Source: Flavobacterium ajazii (GTDB lineage: Bacteria; Bacteroidota; Bacteroidia; Flavobacteriales; Flavobacteriaceae). From it: 64,000 nt of DNA. The stretch lies in contig NZ_JAAEHL010000003.1 in NCBI RefSeq assembly GCF_010614725.1, forward strand, positions 310,001 through 374,000. The letters run 5' to 3'. Numbering within the stretch: the first letter of the stretch is position 1; every line of letters begins with the position of its first letter. A program made the translations under genes and the position numbers. Positions 41,748-51,036 of the stretch are shown in pieces. Under the pieces are notes generated by a model. It was given only the letters and a program-made list of their open reading frames with translations. It was not told where the DNA came from and made no database searches.

Positions 41748-42137
41748 ATGCTTACCCTCAACAAAGTTCATCATATTGCCATTTTATGTTCCGATTACGA
41801 AAAATCGAAATATTTCTATACCAAAATTTTAGGTTTAACTATTATTCGTGAAATCTATCGCGAAGAACGCCAGTCTTACAAATTAGATTTGGCTTTGAAT
41901 GGTTCTTATGCTATCGAATTATTTTCATTTCCTAATCCGCCAAAAAGACCTTCAAGACCTGAAGCCGTTGGTTTACGGCATTTAGCTTTTGAAGTGATTA
42001 ATCTGGAAGAAACAATAACTTTCTTAAATTCAAAAAACATAGAATCAGAACCAATTAGAATCGATGAAACGACAGAAAAACGTTTTACATTTATCGCCGA
42101 TCCTGATTTATTGCCTATTGAGTTTTATGAGAGATAA
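41748..42137 (+). CDS. VOC family (glyoxalase-like) protein
   Basis: The 129-residue protein has one vicinal-oxygen-chelate domain with the start KVHHIAILCSDYEKSKYFYTKILG and the ends LRHLAFEV and ADPDLLPIEFYE. Metal ligands are visible as His9 and Glu residues in these strands. It resembles the YaeR/SMU1112c group, whose function is unknown though often called a lactoylglutathione lyase. It lies 9 bases after the PIN gene, but nothing else ties it to the cassette. Confidence 0.88.
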   Translation: MLTLNKVHHIAILCSDYEKSKYFYTKILGLTIIREIYREERQSYKLDLALNGSYAIELFSFPNPPKRPSRPEAVGLRHLAFEVINLEETITFLNSKNIESEPIRIDETTEKRFTFIADPDLLPIEFYER

Positions 42138-42167
42138 ACACTAATACACAACATTTTTCTCATTTTA

Positions 42168-42270
42168 TGTCATTTCGACCGAAGAGAGAAATCACAATAG
42201 AAACTCCGCAAAGTTAGCGTCAATCTTTGTTGAATCCCGCGTGAGATTTCTCCCTTCGGTCGAAATGACA
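42168..42270. repeat. MITE-like element with 17-bp inverted repeats
   Basis: TGTCATTTCGACCGAAG at 42168-42184 is the exact reverse complement of 42254-42270, and GAGAAATC/GAGATTTCTC continue the symmetry inward. This STTTCGAC-type palindrome is widespread in Bacteroidota as an intergenic repeat, often at gene ends. It is followed by more than 150 bases without a gene up to the chloride-channel promoter. Confidence 0.7.
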
Positions 42271-42427
42271 AAACTATCTTTAAAAATTAGAACCTTTACA
42301 TCTCTAAGTCTTTACGAGCAATTTTATACCGCTATGTAACCAAAAGCATACTGAAGGAATTTTCCTGTTTATATCAGTTTTAACACATTAAAATGATTAT
42401 TTCCTATAAAAAACCGAATTTGATTCT

Positions 42428-42435
42428 TAATTTTG
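42428..42435 (+). promoter_or_regulatory. Candidate -7 box for the chloride-channel gene
   Basis: TAATTTTG matches TAnnTTTG and lies 39 bases before the start at 42475. A short hairpin TCCGC...GCGGA follows it. The rest of the 42271-42474 stretch shows nothing else. Confidence 0.45.
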
Positions 42436-42474
42436 TAATCCGCAAAAAATAAATGCGGAATCTTCAAATTTATA

Positions 42475-43758
42475 ATGATGAACAAAACGGCGCAAATCAA
42501 AAAAAATCATCAATTCATTAAATTCCGAAAATTAGTTATTGTTTCTGTTTTAATTGGTTTTCTTTCAGCTTTTCTTGGAATTTCCTTAAAACGAATTACG
42601 GAATATTACGAAGAAATCTTTTTTCATGAAGTATCTGTTCATCCTATATTCTACATCGTATTTCCAGTTTTTGGATTATCTGTAATTTACTTTCTCAGAC
42701 AATATCTTTTTAAGAAAAAAGAAAATAAAGGAATCAAAGAAGTTTTCGAAAGTACAGCTTCTAAATCTAAAAATCTTCCTTCCTATAAAATTCCGTCACA
42801 CTTCATCAACGGATTATTAACAGTTATTTTTGGAGGTTCAACCGGAATCGAAGTCTCTACCGTAGTAGCTACTGCAACCATAGGCTCTGTAGCACACGAA
42901 AAAGAAAATGTCTTCCGTCAATACAAAACCGAATTGATCTGTGCGGGAGTTGCCGCGGGAGTTACGGCTCTTTTCAGCAGCCCAATCGCAGGAATTTTAT
43001 TTGCTTTCGAAGTTATATCCAGAAAAGTAACCCGAGCTTTTGTTATTTCAAATTTAATCGCGGTTTCTATCGCCTTTGGATTACTTTCTATTTTAAAAGA
43101 AGAACCATTGTTTGCAGTCTCAATCGTAACATGGAATTTAAAAGCGATTCCATATTTTATCCTTTTAGGAATTTTAGCCGGAATGAATTCGGTTTACTTA
43201 ACCCGTTGTGTTTTGTTTTTTAAATCACAATTTGGCAAAATCGACACTCATTATTATAAAATATTAATGGGTTCAGTAGTACTGAGTATTTCTTTATTCT
43301 TTTTTCCACAATTATATGGAGAAGGTTATCACGCCATAAAAGGAATCTTTGGGAATGCTCATCAGGCTCAATTAACAATAACTTTGGCCTTAACATTTAT
43401 CGCTATTTTAATCTTAAAACCAATTGTAACCTCAATTACACTGGCTTCAGGTGGTGACGGCGGGGTTTTTGCTCCAAGTTTGTTTATCGGAGCCTTTTTA
43501 GGATTATTACTGGCTTCTGTCTTAAACAGTTTCTTTCATGTAAATGTAATTCCGGTCAATTTTATGATTATCGGTATGGCCGCAGTTCTAAGTGCCAGTA
43601 TCCACGCACCTTTTACGGCAATATTCTTAGTTTGCGGACTAACAAACGATTATACTTTGTTTTTCCCAATCCTTGTAGTTTGTCTAATTTCCAAATATAC
43701 TGCAAAAACAATTTATCCGTATACTGTATATAGTTACTCCCCAAGTTTAATAAAATAA
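42475..43758 (+). CDS. ClC family chloride channel/transporter
   Basis: The 427-residue membrane protein has the ClC fold with about ten hydrophobic segments. The conserved Glu is in FGGSTGIEVSTV (the GREGP-type region), and the GGDGGVFAPSLFIGA motif is the second selectivity loop. No CBS domains follow. Members exchange chloride for protons or conduct chloride; which applies cannot be told from sequence. Two adjacent ATGs exist at 42475 and 42478. An HPP family membrane protein follows it on the same strand. Confidence 0.9.
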   Translation: MMNKTAQIKKNHQFIKFRKLVIVSVLIGFLSAFLGISLKRITEYYEEIFFHEVSVHPIFYIVFPVFGLSVIYFLRQYLFKKKENKGIKEVFESTASKSKNLPSYKIPSHFINGLLTVIFGGSTGIEVSTVVATATIGSVAHEKENVFRQYKTELICAGVAAGVTALFSSPIAGILFAFEVISRKVTRAFVISNLIAVSIAFGLLSILKEEPLFAVSIVTWNLKAIPYFILLGILAGMNSVYLTRCVLFFKSQFGKIDTHYYKILMGSVVLSISLFFFPQLYGEGYHAIKGIFGNAHQAQLTITLALTFIAILILKPIVTSITLASGGDGGVFAPSLFIGAFLGLLLASVLNSFFHVNVIPVNFMIIGMAAVLSASIHAPFTAIFLVCGLTNDYTLFFPILVVCLISKYTAKTIYPYTVYSYSPSLIK

Positions 43759-43860
43759 TACTAAATTAATAATCTGTAGATTAATAAAATCTTCAGAATT
43801 AACAACCTACAGCAAAATGTATTTAAAAGCATAACGAATAAAGCAAAACAATATCATACT

Positions 43861-44460
43861 ATGCCTGTTCAGAAAATAAAACGAAGCTACCGCAAAACAC
43901 GTTATATTCTTTACAAAGAAACTCTAATTGATTACAAAGAACACTTTTGGTCTTTTTTAGGTTCTTTTGTCGGAATTGGAATTTTGGCCTATGTGCAATC
44001 TCTTCATTTTTCCGGTTCTGACGCCGTTTATTTAATTGGTTCTTTCGGAGCTTCGAGTGTTTTGGTTTACGGAATTATTCAGAGTCCGTTTTCTCAGCCC
44101 CGAAATTTAGTTGGCGGACATGTAATTTCAGCTATTGTCGGGGTAACGGTTCATAAGCTGGTTCCTGACATTATGTATATTGCCGCTCCTTTAGCAGTTT
44201 CAATCGCCATTATTTTAATGCAGATTACCAAAACGCTTCACCCTCCGGGAGGAGCAACTGCTTTAATTGCCGTTATCGGAACAGAAAAAGTAAAAGCGCT
44301 AGGTTATATGTATGTTCTTTCTCCAGTTTTCACAGGAGTTATGATTTTACTTTTGACAGCCTTGGTTTTTAATAATATGACATCAAGCAGAAGCTACCCT
44401 AGTCATAGCACGTATCATAAACATTATCATAGGATTCGAAAAAGACTGTCTAAAAAATAG
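43861..44460 (+). CDS. HPP family membrane protein
   Basis: This 199-residue protein has four or five hydrophobic segments and the family motif TLHPPGGATALIAVIG, which names the HPP family. A second conserved stretch, IGSFGASSVLVYGI, lies near residue 60. Some plant members transport nitrite; bacterial roles are uncertain. It is about 100 bases downstream of the ClC gene and may be cotranscribed with it. Confidence 0.9.
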   Translation: MPVQKIKRSYRKTRYILYKETLIDYKEHFWSFLGSFVGIGILAYVQSLHFSGSDAVYLIGSFGASSVLVYGIIQSPFSQPRNLVGGHVISAIVGVTVHKLVPDIMYIAAPLAVSIAIILMQITKTLHPPGGATALIAVIGTEKVKALGYMYVLSPVFTGVMILLLTALVFNNMTSSRSYPSHSTYHKHYHRIRKRLSKK

Positions 44461-44619
44461 TTCATTTAATGCCATCCTGAACTAAATTTAAGTAATGATT
44501 CTATTGAGAAGGGGCTTCGGCTCCGCTCATCCTGACAACTGATACTCAAATCAATAATCCTATTTGAAAATCTTTTCAACAAATCGTAATTCATAATTCG
44601 TATTTCGTTTTTTATATTT

Positions 44620-44627
44620 TACCTTTG
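44620..44627 (+). promoter_or_regulatory. Candidate -7 box
   Basis: TACCTTTG matches TAnnTTTG, 23 bases before the ATG at 44651. The stretch 44461-44619 has a GC-rich hairpin-like segment GGGGCTTCGGCTCCGCTC at 44511-44528 and otherwise nothing. Confidence 0.45.
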
Positions 44628-44650
44628 ACCTCTCAATAAAAACAAAGATT

Positions 44651-45193
44651 ATGGTTTATAAATTTAGAGTAATTCTAGACGCCGAAGAAGATATTTTTAG
44701 AGACATTGCCATTCTTGAGGAAGATACACTTGAGGATTTACACAATGCAATCTTCAACGCTTTTGGTTTTGACGGATCTGAAGTGGCTTCATTCTATACT
44801 TGTGATGACACCTGGAATCAGGAAGATGAAATTCCGCTTTTCGATACAGGAGATGTTCCTGGAGAAATAAGAACCATGAACGATTATCCATTGTCCAGCA
44901 TTTTAGATAAAGAAAACACCAAGATTATCTACGTTTATGATTTCATCAGCATGTGGACGTTTTTAGTTGAACTGGCTGCTATTGAAGATGAAGCTGTTGG
45001 GGTAACTTATCCTGAAACTTTATTTTCTCATGGCCAAATGCCTGACGAAGCTATCGAAAAAAACTTTGAATCTGATGATATGCATAACGATATCTACGGA
45101 GAATTTGAAGACGATTTAGACGAAGACGATCTTGACATGTTCGAAGGAGATGATAGTTTCGAAGATTATGGATTTGAGGAGAATTGGAATTAG
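44651..45193 (+). CDS. Plasmid pRiA4b ORF-3-like protein
   Basis: The 180-residue protein matches the ORF-3/IS1096 TnpR-like domain (VYKFRVILDAEEDIFRDIAI, then EDLHNAIFNAFGFDG, and IIYVYDFISMW). A very acidic tail of Asp and Glu covers the last 40 residues. The family's function is unknown; the name comes from a plasmid and an insertion-element passenger, but nothing here looks like a transposon. It probably forms its own transcript. Confidence 0.8.
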   Translation: MVYKFRVILDAEEDIFRDIAILEEDTLEDLHNAIFNAFGFDGSEVASFYTCDDTWNQEDEIPLFDTGDVPGEIRTMNDYPLSSILDKENTKIIYVYDFISMWTFLVELAAIEDEAVGVTYPETLFSHGQMPDEAIEKNFESDDMHNDIYGEFEDDLDEDDLDMFEGDDSFEDYGFEENWN

Positions 45194-45308
45194 TTTTTAA
45201 GGGACAAAGATGCAAAGTGACAAAGTGACAAAGATTTTCTAGTTAAGAGTTAATATTTTTTTGTAAGTTTTTACTTAATTTTATATTTAATTTTTTTAAT
45301 ATGAAAAT

Positions 45309-45668
45309 ATGAAAACTTTTCGCGACCTTTTGATCTGGCAAAAATCTATGAATCTGGTAACTGAAATTTACCAATTAACAAATTCATTTCCAAAAGAAGA
45401 AATTTACGGACTATCTTCACAAATTAGAAGATGTTCCATTTCAATACCAAGTAATATTGCCGAAGGATATGGCAGAAATGGAAAAACCGAATTACTAAGA
45501 TTCTTAAATATTTCTATTTCATCATTATTCGAAATGCAGACTCAGCTTGAAATTTCATTCAATCTAAAATATATAACCGAGTATCAATTCAGTAAAACAA
45601 ACGAAGAAAGCAGAGAATTAGAGCGAATGTTAAGCGCCTTTATAAAAAAATTAAAAGATAGCAAATAA
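45309..45668 (+). CDS. Four-helix-bundle protein (23S intervening-sequence family)
   Basis: This 119-residue helical protein has the family start TFRDLLIWQKSMNLVTEIY and the conserved ISIPSNIAEGYGRNG segment. It is a relative of the protein at 17767-18135 but not a close copy. The family is named for insertions in 23S rRNA genes, yet neither copy is in an rRNA gene. Function is unknown. Confidence 0.88.
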   Translation: MKTFRDLLIWQKSMNLVTEIYQLTNSFPKEEIYGLSSQIRRCSISIPSNIAEGYGRNGKTELLRFLNISISSLFEMQTQLEISFNLKYITEYQFSKTNEESRELERMLSAFIKKLKDSK

Positions 45669-45712
45669 AACTTGGTCTCTTTGGCACTCTGTTACTTCAA
45701 ACCTAAAAATAA

Positions 45713-46771
45713 ATGATAAATTTATTCAACACTCACATCGACACACTGGCGATACACCGCGTAGGAAACAAAAGCCGTAATGAGGCTATTTTTTTATCAG
45801 AGCAGCCATTTAATTTAAATGATGAAATTGTACCGCTAATAAAAGAATTCTTTTTTAAACCTTTTAGAGAAAAAGAAGAAAACTATTATCAGTTTGCACA
45901 CGAAGTGGATCTGGACTACAACGACATGTTTAAATATGCAACTGAAATTTTTGATAATCCGGCAAATGTTCATGAGATTTCTAAAAAAATTACAAAACAT
46001 TTGTATGAGCAGTCAAATCATCCGCATATTAAGAACGGAGAGGTTTATGTAACCTATTTGACTAATTTAAGTATCGATAATAATGTTGTTGATGCAATCG
46101 GAATTTTCAAAAGTGAGTTGCAAGCAGACTTTTTACAATTTGAAGAAAACGGAAGCAATCTTGAAATGATTCTACAACAAGGAATCAATCTGAGTAAATT
46201 AGATAAAGGATGTTTAATTTTCAACTTTAAAAAAGAAGAAGGATATAAAATCCTAACTGTAGACAGCAACCGTTATGATGCGCGTTACTGGTTAGAGCAC
46301 TTTTTATCTGTTGATGCTTTTGAAGATGAAAATTTCATCACTAAAAAATATTTGAAATTCTGTCAAAACTTCGCAAAAGACGTTGTTTTGCCAGCCGAAG
46401 ACAAGAAAGAGGAAGTAATGTTTATGAACCGATCTGTGAATTATTTCGCTAAAAACGATCAGTTTGAAGAGCAGAATTTCCTGAATGAAGTATTAGACAA
46501 TCCTGATTTGATTCCTGAATTTAAAAACTATAAAGTTGATAAAGGAGAAAAATACAGCATCGAAGATGTTACCTCATTCCCTATTGCCAACGCAGCAGTT
46601 TCTGACGCCAGAAAATCGATCAAAAACGTAATTAATCTGGATACTCATATTCAGATTAAAATGGATTTCATCAATCCTGAAAGTGCAGAAAAATTTGTTG
46701 AAAAAGGCTGGGATGAAGAAAAGCAAATGTATTACTACTTAGTATATTTCAACAAAGAAGAAAAAAACTAA
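45713..46771 (+). CDS. Nucleoid-associated protein (NdpA/YejK family)
   Basis: The 352-residue protein matches the YejK/NdpA nucleoid-associated family, with the start FNTHIDTLAIHRVGNKSRNEA and KITKHLYEQSNHPHIKNGEVYV. Members bind the chromosome; their precise role is unclear. The length is normal. It is followed by a bidirectional terminator and the convergent response regulator. Confidence 0.85.
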   Translation: MINLFNTHIDTLAIHRVGNKSRNEAIFLSEQPFNLNDEIVPLIKEFFFKPFREKEENYYQFAHEVDLDYNDMFKYATEIFDNPANVHEISKKITKHLYEQSNHPHIKNGEVYVTYLTNLSIDNNVVDAIGIFKSELQADFLQFEENGSNLEMILQQGINLSKLDKGCLIFNFKKEEGYKILTVDSNRYDARYWLEHFLSVDAFEDENFITKKYLKFCQNFAKDVVLPAEDKKEEVMFMNRSVNYFAKNDQFEEQNFLNEVLDNPDLIPEFKNYKVDKGEKYSIEDVTSFPIANAAVSDARKSIKNVINLDTHIQIKMDFINPESAEKFVEKGWDEEKQMYYYLVYFNKEEKN

Positions 46772-46806
46772 GTATTTCATTTCTATTACTTACTTACTAA
46801 AAACAG

Positions 46807-46839
46807 AAAACGGCAGTTACAGAAGTAATGCCGTTTTTT
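46807..46839. terminator. Bidirectional terminator
   Basis: AAAACGGCAGTTAC at 46807-46820 pairs with GTAATGCCGTTTT at 46825-46837 apart from one bulge, flanked by A- and T-runs. It lies between the nucleoid-associated gene and the convergent receiver gene. Confidence 0.88.
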
Positions 46840-46840
46840 A

Positions 46841-47248
46841 TTATGATTCAATTCTGCTTTTTAAATATTCGAGCATTTGTATCGTAATAGGCTTCGAAAG
46901 AAAATCAATTATAATAGGATATTTTTTCGCTTTATCTAAGTCTTCAGGGTTAATTGTAGAAGACAGCACAATAACGCTTACAGAATTAAACCCGTCATAG
47001 TCAGCAGCTGTAAAATGATCCAGAAACTCCCAGCCACCCATGACAGGCATATTTAAATCCAGAAAAATCAACTGAGGTTTTTTGACTGCTTTTGTGGTAT
47101 TGTACTTTAAGGAATTAAAATACGACAATGCCTCTTCTCCATTCTGCGCTGTAATAACTTCATCTGAAAAACCAGATTTTGCAATTACTTTTTTAGACAA
47201 CAGCAATGCAATAGGATCATCATCTATACATAATATTTGCTCCAGCAT
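46841..47248 (-). CDS. Single-domain response regulator
   Basis: The 135-residue protein is only a receiver domain, with acidic pocket ILCIDDDP, the phospho-acceptor Asp64 in LIFLDLNMPVMGG and a conserved Lys in FLSKPIT. It has no output domain, so it must act by protein contact or as a phosphate shuttle. It lies 3 bases after the PAS kinase gene and is almost certainly its partner. Confidence 0.92.
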   Translation of the reverse strand: MLEQILCIDDDPIALLLSKKVIAKSGFSDEVITAQNGEEALSYFNSLKYNTTKAVKKPQLIFLDLNMPVMGGWEFLDHFTAADYDGFNSVSVIVLSSTINPEDLDKAKKYPIIIDFLSKPITIQMLEYLKSRIES

Positions 47249-47251
47249 AAC

Positions 47252-48961
47252 TTAATTTTTAAATGTTATGATAAATGAGGTTCCTTTATTAACCTCGCTT
47301 TCTACACTAATTGTTCCGCCCATAGTTTCAACCTGAGATTTCACAAGATACAACCCAAGTCCCTTACTGTCAGGATAATTATGAAACCTTTGATATAATC
47401 CAAAAACTTTATCGCGGTTCCTTTCCAGATCAATACCTATACCATTATCGGCAAAAGTCAAAAACACTGTTTGATCTATCTGTTCGGCTGTTATAGAAAT
47501 TTTGAGTTTTCTATTCTCAGATTTGTATTTTATGGAATTTGTAAGCAAATTTAGCAATATACTTTCAATATATGCCTTATTTGTATTAAGTAAAGGAACC
47601 TTATCCAGTTTGAGTTTTATGATAGGCTTATGCATTTCTATCTGAAAAGACAACTGCCCAAATACATTTTCAAAGACCTCGCTCAGCGAAACCATTTCTT
47701 TTTGCATCGAAGGATTATCTTTTATAATAATCACTTTTACCAAATCATTAATCGTTTCGTTTAAAAGGTATGTTGATTTATAAAAACCATTCAGAATTTC
47801 TTCCAGTTCAGGATTTTCAATCGGAATGTCCTCAATCAGATTCAGAAGCCCCATTAGATTAGACAATGGAGCCCTTAGGTTATGCGAAGTTATATAAGAA
47901 AACTGCTTTAAATCTTTATTATTCTGGGTCAGTTCGCGGATCAAATGTTCTTTTTCCGTCTCCATCCTCCTTTCTTCAGTAATATCCTGCTGAATAGATA
48001 TCCAATGCGACAAAACACCTTCTGCATTAAAAATTGGAATCATTGAAAAACGAACCCAATATTCATTTTTTGACTTACTATAACTTATGGTTTCTATTAA
48101 GCACTCTTTTTCTTCTTTGATGGCCTTTAATACTTTTTTCAGTGCTTCAGAATCTGAATTAGGTCCTTTAAAAACATTTGGTGACTGTCCCAGAATTTCA
48201 TCAGATTCATATCCTGACATTTTAGAGAAAGCTGGATTTACATAAACAATCCTTGGAATTTTTCCATCTGTAGAATTAGCTTCGGTAATTAAAATAGAAT
48301 CTTTGGACTGAATGATAACGGTTTCTAAAAGTTTAAGTCGCTGCTCTTCCTCCTTTTGTTTCGTAATGTCCTGAATAGCTCCAATCATTCTGACAGCTTT
48401 ACCATTTTCATCCTTCAAAAGAAATCCCCTGTCCAAAACATATTTATAGGTCCCGTCTGAACATCTGAAACGATACTGGTCCTGCCATTTTTCAGTTTTT
48501 TGTTCAATAAAAGAATATAGTTTAACAGACATTCTGATACTGTCTTCGGGATGAATTTTATCAAACCACCATTTTGAAGTCAGACCAACTTCTTCCTGTT
48601 TATAACCAAAAACATTTTCAATTCCTTTATTCCATGTTATGTAGTCTTCCTGAATCCTCCAATCCCATATTGTGTCACTGGTAGCTTTTGCCACAATATC
48701 ATATTTTTCGTTAGATTCCTTAATCTCCTCATTGGTAGATTGCATTTTTTTTAAAATAGAAATATTCCTACTCTCATTTTTAGACAAAATATAATTAAAA
48801 ATTATACCTGTAAAAAAAATAAAAATGATATCTTTTAGAAAACTGAAGTAATAAAAATTCGCTTTCAAAGCATAGAAAACCAATAGCTTATGGCACAAAA
48901 TAGCCATAAACAACGAAATAACAACATATATTAACGTAATTTGTTTCGGTTTGCTTTTCAT
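47252..48961 (-). CDS. PAS domain sensor histidine kinase
   Basis: The 569-residue protein has two membrane segments at the N-terminus (about 8-60) and two PAS/PAC domains (about 85-330; for example WDWRIQEDYITWNKGIENVFGYKQEE). A HisKA-type phospho-acceptor follows with His360 in ITSHNLRAPLSNLMG, and the ATP-binding domain has NLLTNSIKYKSE, FADNGIGID and GLGLYLVK. The two PAS domains probably bind a small ligand or flavin. It is the cognate kinase of the receiver downstream. The sensed signal is unknown. Confidence 0.93.
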   Translation of the reverse strand: MKSKPKQITLIYVVISLFMAILCHKLLVFYALKANFYYFSFLKDIIFIFFTGIIFNYILSKNESRNISILKKMQSTNEEIKESNEKYDIVAKATSDTIWDWRIQEDYITWNKGIENVFGYKQEEVGLTSKWWFDKIHPEDSIRMSVKLYSFIEQKTEKWQDQYRFRCSDGTYKYVLDRGFLLKDENGKAVRMIGAIQDITKQKEEEQRLKLLETVIIQSKDSILITEANSTDGKIPRIVYVNPAFSKMSGYESDEILGQSPNVFKGPNSDSEALKKVLKAIKEEKECLIETISYSKSKNEYWVRFSMIPIFNAEGVLSHWISIQQDITEERRMETEKEHLIRELTQNNKDLKQFSYITSHNLRAPLSNLMGLLNLIEDIPIENPELEEILNGFYKSTYLLNETINDLVKVIIIKDNPSMQKEMVSLSEVFENVFGQLSFQIEMHKPIIKLKLDKVPLLNTNKAYIESILLNLLTNSIKYKSENRKLKISITAEQIDQTVFLTFADNGIGIDLERNRDKVFGLYQRFHNYPDSKGLGLYLVKSQVETMGGTISVESEVNKGTSFIITFKN

Positions 48962-49100
48962 TACTCAAATATAGTCTAAATAAACCAATTTGAAAAAAAT
49001 TGAAACATTTTAAACTCTGCTCTGGTAAACTATTGTTTAAACTAATTCACTGGCATTACGCAAACTATCTTTAAAACGTTTTTTTTTACAAAATAAAGTG

Positions 49101-49108
49101 TACCTTTG
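49101..49108 (+). promoter_or_regulatory. Candidate -7 box for typA
   Basis: TACCTTTG matches TAnnTTTG and lies 19 bases before the ATG at 49128. Confidence 0.5.
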
Positions 49109-49127
49109 CGCCCATTAAAAATCACAG

Positions 49128-50924
49128 ATGGAATCTATTAGAAACATTGCAATTATTGCCCACGTCGATCACGGTAAAACCACTTTGGTTGATAAAATTA
49201 TGTATCACTGTCAGTTATTTCGTGAAAACGAAAACACAGGTGATTTAATCCTGGATAATAACGATTTGGAGCGTGAGAGAGGTATCACAATTACTTCTAA
49301 AAACGTTTCTGTTCAATATAAAGGAACAAAAATCAATATTATCGATACTCCAGGCCACGCCGATTTTGGAGGTGAAGTAGAACGTGTATTGAACATGGCC
49401 GATGGTGTATGTTTGCTAGTTGATGCTTTTGAAGGTCCAATGCCACAAACTCGTTTCGTTTTACAAAAAGCGATCGATTTAGGATTGAAACCTTGCGTGG
49501 TTATCAATAAAGTAGATAAAGAAAACTGTACTCCAGAAGAAGTTCATGAGAAAGTTTTTGATCTAATGTTTGAATTAGGCGCTACTGAAGAGCAATTGGA
49601 TTTCCCTGCTGTTTACGGTTCTGCTAAAAACAACTGGATGTCTGATGACTGGAAAGTTCAAACGCAAAACATTGAGCCATTATTAGACATGGTTATCGCA
49701 AATGTTCCAGCTCCTAAAGTTTCTGAAGGTACTCCACAAATGTTGATTACATCTTTGGATTTCTCTTCATTTACAGGTCGTATCGCTATTGGTCGTCTTG
49801 AAAGAGGTATTTTAAAAGAAGGTATGCCAATTTCTTTAGTAAAAAGAGATGGAAAAATCATCAAATCTAGAATTAAAGAATTACACACTTTCGAAGGTTT
49901 AGGCCGTAGAAAAGTAGAGCAGGTTGTTGCTGGTGATATTTGTGCTGTTGTAGGTATTGAAGGTTTTGAAATTGGTGATACAATCGCTGACTTCGAAAAT
50001 CCAGAAGCTTTACAAACTATCGCTATCGATGAGCCAACAATGAGTATGTTGTTTACAATTAACGATTCTCCTTTCTTTGGTAAAGAAGGTAAATTTGTTA
50101 CTTCCAGACATATCCGTGAAAGATTAACAAAAGAGTTAGAGAAAAACTTAGCGATGAAAGTTGGCGAAACTGATTCTGCTGATAAATTCATGGTTTTTGG
50201 CCGTGGTGTACTTCACTTGTCAGTTCTTATTGAAACAATGAGAAGAGAAGGTTATGAACTTCAAATTGGTCAGCCACAAGTTATCATCAAAGAAGTTGAT
50301 GGTGTTAAATGTGAGCCAATTGAGGAATTAACTATAGACTTACCAGAAAATCTTTCAGGTAGAGCGGTTGAATTCGTTACTATCCGTAAAGGTGAAATGC
50401 TTTCTATGGAAGGTAAAGGTGAGCGTATGATCATTAAATTCAACATTCCATCTCGTGGAATTATCGGTTTAAGAAACCAATTACTTACTGCTACAGCTGG
50501 TGAAGCTATCATGGCACACCGTTTCATTGGATACGAACCATACAAAGGAGAAATTCCTGGACGTAACAACGGTTCATTAATCTCTATGGAAAACGGAAAA
50601 GCAATTCCTTACTCTATCGATAAATTACAAGATCGTGGTAAATTCTTCGTTGATCCAAATGAGGATATCTATGAAGGTCAGGTTATTGGAGAAAACACTC
50701 GTAGCGACGATATGACTGTTAACGTTACTAAAACGAAAAAACTTTCTAATGTACGTTCTTCCGGAGCTGATGATAAAGCCAGAATTATTCCGGCTATCAA
50801 ATTCTCTTTAGAAGAAGCTTTAGAGTACATTCAAAAAGATGAGTATGTTGAAGTTACTCCAAAATCTCTTCGTTTAAGAAAGATTTACTTGAGTGAAACT
50901 GATAGAAAAAGATATAAAATCTAA
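49128..50924 (+). CDS. typA: Ribosome-associated GTPase TypA/BipA
   Basis: TypA is a translational GTPase related to EF-G that assists ribosome assembly and stress adaptation. The 598-residue protein has G1 [13 protein letters not shown] (residues 11-23), G2 [10 protein letters not shown]3 [13 protein letters not shown] and G4 NKVDK. Domain II, the EF-G-like domain V and a C-terminal basic domain (RLRKIYL) follow. It stands alone with its own promoter and terminator. Confidence 0.96.
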   Translation: MESIRNIAIIAHVDHGKTTLVDKIMYHCQLFRENENTGDLILDNNDLERERGITITSKNVSVQYKGTKINIIDTPGHADFGGEVERVLNMADGVCLLVDAFEGPMPQTRFVLQKAIDLGLKPCVVINKVDKENCTPEEVHEKVFDLMFELGATEEQLDFPAVYGSAKNNWMSDDWKVQTQNIEPLLDMVIANVPAPKVSEGTPQMLITSLDFSSFTGRIAIGRLERGILKEGMPISLVKRDGKIIKSRIKELHTFEGLGRRKVEQVVAGDICAVVGIEGFEIGDTIADFENPEALQTIAIDEPTMSMLFTINDSPFFGKEGKFVTSRHIRERLTKELEKNLAMKVGETDSADKFMVFGRGVLHLSVLIETMRREGYELQIGQPQVIIKEVDGVKCEPIEELTIDLPENLSGRAVEFVTIRKGEMLSMEGKGERMIIKFNIPSRGIIGLRNQLLTATAGEAIMAHRFIGYEPYKGEIPGRNNGSLISMENGKAIPYSIDKLQDRGKFFVDPNEDIYEGQVIGENTRSDDMTVNVTKTKKLSNVRSSGADDKARIIPAIKFSLEEALEYIQKDEYVEVTPKSLRLRKIYLSETDRKRYKI

Positions 50925-50949
50925 TTCGATTTTAAATCTCAATATAAAA

Positions 50950-50990
50950 ATCCCAAATTCCAATTTTTTAGGAGTTTGGGATATTTTTTT
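50950..50990 (+). terminator. Terminator after typA
   Basis: ATCCCAAATTCC at 50950-50961 pairs with GGAGTTTGGGAT at 50971-50982 (one wobble), followed by seven T residues at 50984-50990. An outer pair, CTCAAT near 50938 and ATTGAG near 51021, surrounds it, so it may work in both directions. Confidence 0.85.
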
Positions 50991-51036
50991 AGCTTTGTTT
51001 TAGAATTTGGAATTTAAAAAATTGAGATTAAAAGAG

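Noticed and set aside
41748..42137. VOC gene as a fourth member of the PIN cassette
   Set aside because: It is only 9 bases downstream, but the VOC family has no link to STAS or PIN systems and is common as a stand-alone gene.
44511..44528. Small RNA-like hairpin GGGGCTTCGGCTCCGCTC
   Set aside because: Only a short stem with no promoter or T-run; too little to support an RNA gene.
44651..45193. Insertion-sequence passenger
   Set aside because: The domain is named after an IS1096 and plasmid ORF, but no inverted repeats, transposase or target duplication is visible.
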